Source: Actinocrinis sp035650855 (GTDB lineage Bacteria > Actinomycetota > Actinomycetes > Streptomycetales > Catenulisporaceae). Taken from it: a DNA stretch of 39,795 nucleotides. Shown one piece after another: positions 22,856 through 29,245 of the stretch (its first letter is position 1; every line of letters begins with the position of its first letter). Where the stretch lies: NCBI RefSeq assembly GCF_035650855.1, contig NZ_DASRGV010000360.1:1-39795 (forward strand), in the 5' to 3' direction. Below the pieces are notes generated by a model. The model was given only the letters and a program-made list of their open reading frames with translations. It was not told where the DNA came from and did not search any database. The translations under genes were made by a program, and so were the position numbers.

Positions 22856-25009
22856 ATGCGGATCGCGGTGACCATGGACGCCGCCGAGCCCGGGGACCCC
22901 GGCCTGTCCGGGTGGATCCAGGTCTTGGCCGACGACGGCGTGCGCGCGCATCCGCCGCAGCGGGCCGAGGACTTGCCCGCGCTGGTCGCTGAGCGTGAGC
23001 GCGCGGACGCGCCGCGCTGGGTGTGGGCGACGACGGAGACGGATTATCCGCGCCTGTTACGCGCCGGGGTTCGCGTCGAGCGCTGCCACGACATCGCACT
23101 GACCGAGGCGCTGCTGCTCGGCCTCGTAGGGCGTTTCGGCCAGCCGCGCTCCCTCGCCGCGGCGTGGGCGCGGCTGCACGGCTTGCCGGTCCCGGACGAT
23201 CCGAAGCCGGTCGGCCCCGAGGAGCAGACGGCGCTGTTCGGGCCCGGCCTGTTCGCCGCCGCGACCGGAGCGCAGCCCGATTCGTTGCGGGAACTGGAGA
23301 TGCTGGTCGAGGTCCACGCCGACCAGCTACGCCGCATCGCCGCGAGCAACGCTGCGGGGCGGGACGGCGCGGCCCCCCGGGAGAGCGCGGCAGGCCGTGA
23401 GAGCGCTTTGGGTCGGGATAGCGTGCACGGTCAAGCCGGAGGGCGTCGCGGCGGCGCTCCCGCAGTGCTCGGCGGTGCAGCAGGCGGCCCTCCCGCGGCA
23501 GTCGTCGCCCCAGCACGCGGCGGGCCAAGTGCAACGCATCCCGGCGGCTTAGCCTCAGCCGCCGTGTCGGCCGCGCCGTCCGCTCCTCCCGTGCCATCCA
23601 CCCCTTCCGCACTCTCCACTCTCGTCGCCGCCGAGTCCGCCGGGGGCCTGGTCGCCGCCGAGATCGCGGCGAGCGGAGTGCCGTGGCGCGTCGAGGCGCA
23701 CGACGCCGTGCTCAGCGAACTGCTCGGGCCGCGGCCGTTCGGCGATGCGCTCCCCGCCAAGCTGGCCGACCTCGGCACCCGCGTCGGCGCCGCCTTCGGG
23801 TACCCGCCCGGCCGGTTCAACCCTGATTCCCCTAACCAAGTCCTTCGAGCCCTGAGGCACGCCGGGTTCTCCGTGCAGTCCACCCGCGCCTGGGAATTGC
23901 GCCGCATCGAGCATCCCGGCATCGAGCTGCTCCTGGAGTACAAGGAACTGTCCCGGCTGCACGCCGCCCACGGCTGGGCCTGGCAGGACGCCTGGGTCAA
24001 GGGCGGCAGGTATCGGCCCGAGTACGTCGTCGGGGGAGTGGTGTCCGGACGCTGGGCCACTCGCAACAGCGGCGCGTTGCAGATCCCGCGGATCATGCGC
24101 CGCGCGGTGGTCGCGGACGAGGGTTGGTCCCTGGTGGTCGCGGACGCGGGGCAACTCGAGCCGCGGGTGCTCGCCGCGGTCTCCGGGGACGGGGGACTGG
24201 CCCGCGCCGCTGCCGAGGGTGATCTGTACGCCGCGCTCGCCGCGGAGGCCTTCGACGGCGACCGCGCGGCCGCGAAGCTCGCGCTGCTCGGCGCGATGTA
24301 TGGGCAGACCAGCGGCGGCATCGGACCGCTGCTCGCCGTGCTGCGCAAGCGCTTCCCGCTCGCGATGGCCTACGTCGAGGACGCGGCGAGGACGGGGGAG
24401 CGCGGCGGCGTCGTCTATTCGCGGCTCGGCCGGGCCTGCCCGCCGCCCTCCTCACGCTGGCGAAGCCTCGTCACGGGCATGCCGGGCAGCGCGGAAGGCG
24501 AAGGCGCGGCCGGAGCTGGCGGCGTCGACGCCGGCCAGGATCCGAGCGGCGCGGACCCGTTCACGGACGGCTCGGAGGAGAGCGGCGAGGGAGGTGATCC
24601 GGCGCGCAGGTCAGGGCAGGCCGCACGCAGCCGCGGCCGGTTCACCAGGAACTTCGTGATCCAGGCCAGTGCCGCGGACTGGGCTCTGGTGTGGCTCGCG
24701 GTGCTGCGGCGCAGGCTTTCCGAACTCGCGCAGCAATCCCCTCCACAATCCCTCCCGCGCGCGGATCGCCGAACAGACCGCCGCGCGGTGGCGGCCGATC
24801 GCGCCGCGGCCCTGTTCGCCGAGGCGCCACATCTGGTCTTCTTCGTTCACGACGAGGTGGTCGTGCACACGCCGACCGAGCTCGCTGAGCAGGCGGCCCG
24901 CGCGGTGACCGAGGCCGGGGACGAGGCCCGCCGCGTCGTGTTCGGCCCGACCCCGGTGCGCTTCCCGCTGGCCACCGCGATCGTCGACTGCTACGCGGAC
25001 GCGAAGTGA
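22856..25009 (+). CDS. Family-A DNA polymerase-like protein (actinobacterial exo/pol type)
   Basis: A 717-residue protein of the actinobacterial polA-like family annotated as bifunctional 3'-5' exonuclease/DNA polymerase. Polymerase motifs are intact: motif A ADAGQLEPRVLAAVSGD (about 425), the O-helix with K and YG (AAKLALLGAMYGQTSGG) and motif C FFVHDEVVVH. The N-terminal third lacks the DxE-type exonuclease acids, so proofreading is doubtful. Two low-complexity Gly/Ala/Ser/Pro insertions stand out: about 165-260, and about 545-590 between the fingers and the NFVIQASAAD segment. The start ATG 22856 has GATGAT 7 bases upstream and no ribosome site, suggesting a leaderless message. It probably serves repair synthesis or gap filling. 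Confidence 0.88.
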   Translation: MRIAVTMDAAEPGDPGLSGWIQVLADDGVRAHPPQRAEDLPALVAERERADAPRWVWATTETDYPRLLRAGVRVERCHDIALTEALLLGLVGRFGQPRSLAAAWARLHGLPVPDDPKPVGPEEQTALFGPGLFAAATGAQPDSLRELEMLVEVHADQLRRIAASNAAGRDGAAPRESAAGRESALGRDSVHGQAGGRRGGAPAVLGGAAGGPPAAVVAPARGGPSATHPGGLASAAVSAAPSAPPVPSTPSALSTLVAAESAGGLVAAEIAASGVPWRVEAHDAVLSELLGPRPFGDALPAKLADLGTRVGAAFGYPPGRFNPDSPNQVLRALRHAGFSVQSTRAWELRRIEHPGIELLLEYKELSRLHAAHGWAWQDAWVKGGRYRPEYVVGGVVSGRWATRNSGALQIPRIMRRAVVADEGWSLVVADAGQLEPRVLAAVSGDGGLARAAAEGDLYAALAAEAFDGDRAAAKLALLGAMYGQTSGGIGPLLAVLRKRFPLAMAYVEDAARTGERGGVVYSRLGRACPPPSSRWRSLVTGMPGSAEGEGAAGAGGVDAGQDPSGADPFTDGSEESGEGGDPARRSGQAARSRGRFTRNFVIQASAADWALVWLAVLRRRLSELAQQSPPQSLPRADRRTDRRAVAADRAAALFAEAPHLVFFVHDEVVVHTPTELAEQAARAVTEAGDEARRVVFGPTPVRFPLATAIVDCYADAK

Positions 25010-25051
25010 TGCCGGCTGGGGCGGCCGGGCAGCGGATCGATCGCGGCGCGG

Positions 25052-25435
25052 CTACGCCTGCTGCTCGGGCGGCAGCGACCGCAGGACGCAGAACTCGTTG
25101 CCCTCGGGGTCGGCCATGACAACCCAGCTGACCTCGTCGCCCTGTCCGATCGAGGCCCGCCGCGCGCCCAGCGAGATCAACCGCTCCACCTCGGCGTCCT
25201 GATCCTCCGGCCGCAGGTCGAGGTGAAGCCGGTTCTTGCCGGGCGTGGGATCGGGCACCCGCAGGAACAGCAGATCCGGCGCGACGCCGTCCTGCGGGCT
25301 GCCGGCCGGCGGCTCGAGCACGATCTCGTCGGGCTCCTCATGCGTACGACGCCAGCCGAGCGCTTCCTGCCAAAAGGCCGCGACGGCGAAGGGGTCCAGG
25401 CAGTCGATATCTATGCACTGAATGCGTAGGGTCAC
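25052..25435 (-). CDS. VOC/glyoxalase-like family protein
   Basis: A 127-residue protein with the paired beta-alpha-beta-beta-beta modules of the vicinal oxygen chelate fold. The first module is IQCIDIDCLDPFAVAAFWQEALGW, the second begins NRLHLDLRPEDQDAEVERLISLGAR, and the typical ending MADPEGNEFCVL is present. The GTG start at 25435 has AGGA upstream. It is convergent with the polymerase gene and divergent from the TIGR03086 gene. The substrate is not predictable; small single-domain members may act in resistance or metabolism. Confidence 0.88.
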   Translation of the reverse strand: MTLRIQCIDIDCLDPFAVAAFWQEALGWRRTHEEPDEIVLEPPAGSPQDGVAPDLLFLRVPDPTPGKNRLHLDLRPEDQDAEVERLISLGARRASIGQGDEVSWVVMADPEGNEFCVLRSLPPEQQA

Positions 25436-25521
25436 CGGGTCATCCTGTGGGCGGGCCCGGCGCCGGTCAATCGGGATTTCGCGCCGCCGGCTCGGGACTG
25501 CGCACTGTCGGTGGTCGCGGG

Positions 25522-25534
25522 TAGTGTCTCGATC
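25522..25534 (+). promoter_or_regulatory. Leaderless promoter of the TIGR03086-type gene
   Basis: TAGTGT (25522-25527) is followed by 7 bases and then ATG 25535. There is no ribosome site, so the transcript probably begins at the start codon. The -35 region is unremarkable. Confidence 0.45.
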
Positions 25535-26128
25535 ATGACTGATCTACGGGTGTTGCATCGGCGGGCGTTGCAGGTCAGTGTGGACGTCGTCAACCGGGTC
25601 ACGCCGGACCGCCTGGGGCTGCCCACCCCGTGCGCCGAGTGGGACCTCGGCCAGCTGATCGCGCACATGATCGGCCAGAACCTCGGCTTCGCGGCGGCCG
25701 CGCGCGGGGAGCGCAACGGCGTGGAGGCCTTCGCGCCGGCCCCGATAACCGACGACCCCTGTGGTCGGCACGCCGACAGCGCCACGCGGCTCGCCGAGGC
25801 TTTCGCGATACCGGGCTTCGAGCAGCGCGAGCTGTGGTTGGCGGAGATACGCGGCGGCGGGTTCTACCCCGCGCAGACCGCGGTGGGCTTCCACCTGGTC
25901 GACAGCGTCGCGCATGGCTGGGACGTGGCCAGGGCGCTCGACCTGCCGGTGTCCTTCGACGACGAGGTGCTGGAAGCGGCGCTCGTGATCTCGCTGGCGA
26001 TACCGGACGGCCCGCCGCGGGAGCAGCCCGGCGCGCCGTTCCGGCCCGCTGTGCGCGTCGGCGGCGGGACGGATCTGTTCGGCCGAGTCCTCGCGCTGCT
26101 CGGCCGCTCGCCGGACTGGAAGCCGTAG
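25535..26128 (+). CDS. TIGR03086-family metal-binding (DinB/MDMPI-like) protein
   Basis: A 197-residue four-helix-bundle protein related to mycothiol-dependent maleylpyruvate isomerase N-terminal and DinB domains. TPCAEWDLGQLIAHMIGQNLGF carries the usual early His, and FHLVDSVAHGWDVARALDLPV provides the later His pair, giving the three-His metal site of the family. The start is ATG 25535. It diverges from the VOC gene. Thiol-dependent transferase or isomerase chemistry is inferred from the superfamily; the substrate is unknown. Confidence 0.88.
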   Translation: MTDLRVLHRRALQVSVDVVNRVTPDRLGLPTPCAEWDLGQLIAHMIGQNLGFAAAARGERNGVEAFAPAPITDDPCGRHADSATRLAEAFAIPGFEQRELWLAEIRGGGFYPAQTAVGFHLVDSVAHGWDVARALDLPVSFDDEVLEAALVISLAIPDGPPREQPGAPFRPAVRVGGGTDLFGRVLALLGRSPDWKP

Positions 26129-26573
26129 CACGCGGGGGGAATGCAGCGGGGGTGAGCTGCCGCGCCGCCGTCCCGGGAGCTGACGGATCGGCAGGTGGCG
26201 CGGCGAGCGTGGCAGGGCTTTGCGTGATCCGCTGGACGTCAAGGTCATGAACGGGTCGGCGCAGGGGTATCAGGGTTCGTTATCAGTCCTCGCATTCCGG
26301 TCGCGCGGATTATTGACACGCGTCGATTGACTGCGCCATGGTGTTCCCGTCCACCCGGTGTGCCAGTGTTCTCATGAGCGTGGTTCGCCGCGGCGCCGCG
26401 ACCCCGTGTCGCGGCTCGGCGGCTGCTCACGGGATCGGCGCGGCGCTTCGGGCGGGTGGCGCACTACGGGGATCACGAACGCACCGCGGCTACGGCCGAG
26501 GAAGAACGGGCCGGCCGAACCGAGGCAGACCCGTGAGCACGGCCGACGCCCACACGAAGGGACCGACCCGCCC
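26129..26573. other. 445-base gene-free stretch before the CobW-like gene
   Basis: No supported coding frame. It contains a perfect -35 hexamer TTGACA (26313-26318) followed after 18 bases by CATGGT, a possible but weak promoter for the CobW-like gene that would give a leader of about 220 bases. The leader is GC-rich and could fold, but I find no B12-box or other riboswitch core that I can name. Confidence 0.4.
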
Positions 26574-27746
26574 GTGATCACCCTGGTACCGCTTTCCGGC
26601 TTCCTGGGCTCCGGCAAGACCACGACGCTGATCTCGGCGGCGATCGCCATGCAGCGCACCGGTCGACGGGTCGCCGTCGTCACCAACGACCCGGGCGCCG
26701 GCCTGGTCGACACCAATCTCGCCCGCGGCGGCCTCGACGAGGTCGCGGAGCTGGCCGGCGGCTGCCTGTGCCGCCGCCTGCCCGACCTCGCCGCGCTGCT
26801 CGCCGACGCCGACACGGCAAAGAAGGCCGACGTGGTGCTCGTCGAGGCGTCAGGCAGCTGCGCCGACCTGCGCAACACCGTGGTGCGCCCGCTGCGCGAC
26901 CGGTACCGCGACCGGGTGACCGTCGCCCCGCTCACCGCGGTCGTCGACCCGCTGCGGCTGGCCGCCTTCACCAGGGCCGCGGAGCGCTGCGAACCGGAGC
27001 CGGACCTCGGCTACCTGTTCGGCCGCCAGCTCGTCGAGGCCGAGCTGCTGGCGATCAACAAGACCGACTTGATCGGCGACGAGCGCACCGCGAAGCTCGA
27101 AGCCAGGCTCGCCGCCGACTACCCGACGTCGGCCGTGCTGTCGTACAGCGCCACGACCGGCGCGGGGCTCGAAGCGCTCGTGCGGTTCTGGACGCGGCCG
27201 AACCCCGCCGCGAACGAGCACCCGAACAACGAGCCCGGCGTACCCGCCGGACTTGGCCCGCACGCGGACGTGCGCGCGGTGCGCGGGGAGCCGAAGCTCG
27301 ACTTCACCCGGTACGCCGACGCCGAGTCGCAGGTCGCCTGGCTGAACGAGGCCTTCCGGGTCACCGCGTCCGGACCGGCCTTCGACGCGCTGGCCTGGGG
27401 CCGGACGGTGCTGCGGTACCTGTCCGACTGGAGCGCGGCGGCGGGCTACTACATCGGACACATCAAGCTCGCGGTGCGCACTCCGGCGGGCCTGGCCAAG
27501 CTCAGCGTGACGGACACCGGCGCGCCGCCGCTGGCCGACCGGGCGCCCGCGCGGCCGGTCGAGTACGGATACGCCACGCTCAACGCCAGAGTCGTCTGCC
27601 CGCCGTCAACCCTCGACGACGCCGTACGCGAGGCGATCGCGGCGGCCGACAAAGCGCACCGGGCGACATCGCACGGCGCGCGTCCCTCCTCCTTCCGCAG
27701 CGCGCACCGGCGGCATCAACCGCAACGGCTGGCGGCGACCGGCTGA
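26574..27746 (+). CDS. CobW/G3E-family GTPase (COG0523-like)
   Basis: A 390-residue metal-homeostasis-type P-loop GTPase. Walker A GFLGSGKT is at 9-16, VVTNDPGAGLVDTNL is the switch region, and the guanine-specificity NKTD is at 162-165. The COG0523 metal motif, usually CxCC, reads CLCR (64-67), so one thiol is lost. The C-terminal region (YYIGHIKLAVRTPAGLAKLSVTD) does not look like a standard CobW_C domain. The initiation codon is GTG 26574 with a distant AAGGG; the frame continues upstream without protein-like sequence. The ArsR gene downstream suggests a metal- or stress-linked role. Whether it serves zinc, cobalt or cobalamin enzymes cannot be told. Confidence 0.8.
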   Translation: MITLVPLSGFLGSGKTTTLISAAIAMQRTGRRVAVVTNDPGAGLVDTNLARGGLDEVAELAGGCLCRRLPDLAALLADADTAKKADVVLVEASGSCADLRNTVVRPLRDRYRDRVTVAPLTAVVDPLRLAAFTRAAERCEPEPDLGYLFGRQLVEAELLAINKTDLIGDERTAKLEARLAADYPTSAVLSYSATTGAGLEALVRFWTRPNPAANEHPNNEPGVPAGLGPHADVRAVRGEPKLDFTRYADAESQVAWLNEAFRVTASGPAFDALAWGRTVLRYLSDWSAAAGYYIGHIKLAVRTPAGLAKLSVTDTGAPPLADRAPARPVEYGYATLNARVVCPPSTLDDAVREAIAAADKAHRATSHGARPSSFRSAHRRHQPQRLAATG

Positions 27747-28100
27747 CCGGCACGCGGCGCGTGATCCGCCCACCCGGCCCCGATCACGGCGCGCACGCCC
27801 CAACCAACCGTCGCATCGGAACGCATCGGAACGTCAACCGAAGTGGGCTATATGGACTGAAACAGGGCACCCTGAACGCGGCGCGCGGGCCTCGTCGGCG
27901 AATTCGTCAGACCTCTGAGTCGGATGGCCGATAAGCGCACGCGCTGCGTCCCCGATCCACTACAGTCGGTTTGCAGCCGAGTGCGGTCGGCGGCAGTCAC
28001 GGCGGGTCCGGCGCGTGCGGTGTCCGGATCCGTCGACGGTGCGACGAGTTCCTCCCTTCCGAAACCCTCCGTGTCGTGCGACGCCGAAAGCCACTATCCG
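27747..28100. other. 354-base region upstream of the ArsR gene
   Basis: No separate gene is supported, though the ArsR frame is open upstream to 27924. It contains two adjacent 10-base repeats CGCATCGGAA (27812-27821 and 27822-27831) and, 17 bases further on, TATATG (27849-27854), a possible -10 box whose -35 region would overlap the repeats. A second -10-like TACAGT is at 27961-27966. Confidence 0.4.
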
Positions 28101-28460
28101 ATGCCTGTTTCCCTCAGCCGCAGTGCCTTGATCGACCGGAGCACCGCCGTGACCTACGCGGCGTGGTTCAAGGCCCTTTCCGACCCGACCCGCGTGCAGA
28201 TCCTCAACCTGCTCGCCGCGGCGCACGGTCCGCTGAGCGTCGGCGAGATCGTCGAGCACGCGGAGGTCGGCCAGCCCACGGTCTCGCACCACCTCAAGAT
28301 CCTCGCCGACATGCGGCTCGTGCTGCGCCGCAGGGACGGAACCAACGTGCTGTACTCGGTCGACCAAGCGGCGCTGGACTCCTGCCCGAGCGCCGCGGAC
28401 GCGGTCTGCGGCCGGCTCAGCGCTCGTCCGGCCCGACCAGGCCCTCCCCTTCATCCTTGA
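28101..28460 (+). CDS. ArsR/SmtB-family regulator
   Basis: A 119-residue winged-helix repressor: YAAWFKALSDPTRVQILNLLAAAHGPLSVGEIVEH, the recognition helix QPTVSHHLKILADMRLVLRRRDGTNVLYSV, and a C-terminal tail with two cysteines (DSCPSAADAVC) that could bind metal. ATG 28101 is chosen because it begins the family-like sequence; upstream codons to 27924 are compositionally odd, though an upstream start cannot be excluded. It follows the CobW-like gene by 354 bases on the same strand and overlaps the next, convergent gene by 44 bases. Metal sensing is inferred. Confidence 0.85.
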   Translation: MPVSLSRSALIDRSTAVTYAAWFKALSDPTRVQILNLLAAAHGPLSVGEIVEHAEVGQPTVSHHLKILADMRLVLRRRDGTNVLYSVDQAALDSCPSAADAVCGRLSARPARPGPPLHP

Positions 28461-29145
28461 GCCAGGTCAGGTTCAACTCCTGCGCGCTGTGCGCCACCAT
28501 GCGCCGCAGCAGCACCGACTCCGGTCCCACGCCCAGCGCCTCGGCCAGCGCCGCCTGAGCCGCGGCCACGTGCGGACGAGCGCCACAGGCGGCCCGCAGG
28601 TGCAGCGAACGGCGCAGCAGGTCGAGCCCGGCGTCGCGGTCCTGCTCCAGCAGGTAAAAGCCCTGGTGCCGCACCACGTACGACTCCAGCAGCGGATCGC
28701 CCTCCTCCAACGCGGTCGCCAGCGCGCGACGGTAGACCGCCTGCGCGCCGTCCCGGTCCAGGCGCAGGTTCTCCAGGGACACCCCGAGCCAGAACGCCGC
28801 CCAGCCCGGCGCGATCCGCCCGTCCAGCCGTTCGAACTCCGCGACCGGGTCCGGCCCGATGAACGGGTCGCTCGACTTGGTCAGTTGCCGCCAGTATTCG
28901 AGCACGGCGATCAGGAACGCGGCGGTGGCCGGCGCCGGCCCGGCGATCCGCGCGATCGCGCCGCGCGCCTCGTCAGCCGGATCGAGGCACCATGTGTGCC
29001 GGTCCACCATGATCTCCGCGCGCAGCACCGCGCCGTCCTCGCTCTGTGGCGTCAGCCGCAGCGCACCGTCCCAGTCCCCGGCGCGCTGCAGCCGCCGCGC
29101 CACGGCCAGCTGCGGATCGGCGTAGTACATACTGTCGCTCTTCAT
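28417..29145 (-). CDS. Uncharacterised helical (TPR-like) protein
   Basis: I do not recognise this 242-residue protein beyond its pattern. It is alpha-helical and rich in Ala, Leu and Arg. Segments such as AVARRLQRAGDWDGALRLT, AVYRRALATALEEGDPLLESYVVRHQGFYLLEQ and GLDLLRRSLHLRAACGARPHVAAAQAALAEALG look like degenerate TPR helices. ATG 29145 is preferred; CAGAAT 8 bases upstream suggests a leaderless message, and the upstream frame to 29238 has no support. It overlaps the ArsR gene tail to tail and lies 100 bases downstream of the GH95 gene on the same strand. Confidence 0.7.
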   Translation of the reverse strand: MKSDSMYYADPQLAVARRLQRAGDWDGALRLTPQSEDGAVLRAEIMVDRHTWCLDPADEARGAIARIAGPAPATAAFLIAVLEYWRQLTKSSDPFIGPDPVAEFERLDGRIAPGWAAFWLGVSLENLRLDRDGAQAVYRRALATALEEGDPLLESYVVRHQGFYLLEQDRDAGLDLLRRSLHLRAACGARPHVAAAQAALAEALGVGPESVLLRRMVAHSAQELNLTWLKDEGEGLVGPDER

Positions 29146-29245
29146 GAAGCCCGATTCTGTCTGAAGCCCGCCGCCCAGGCGCCGAGTTTGCCTGGACATG
29201 ACACACCCGCCAACAAGTCCAATACCGGCGGTGCACAAATGTGGA

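Noticed and set aside
26129..26573. Possible cobalamin or other riboswitch before the CobW-like gene
   Set aside because: I could not find a B12-box-like core or another conserved riboswitch core, and the GTPase is not clearly a cobalamin gene.
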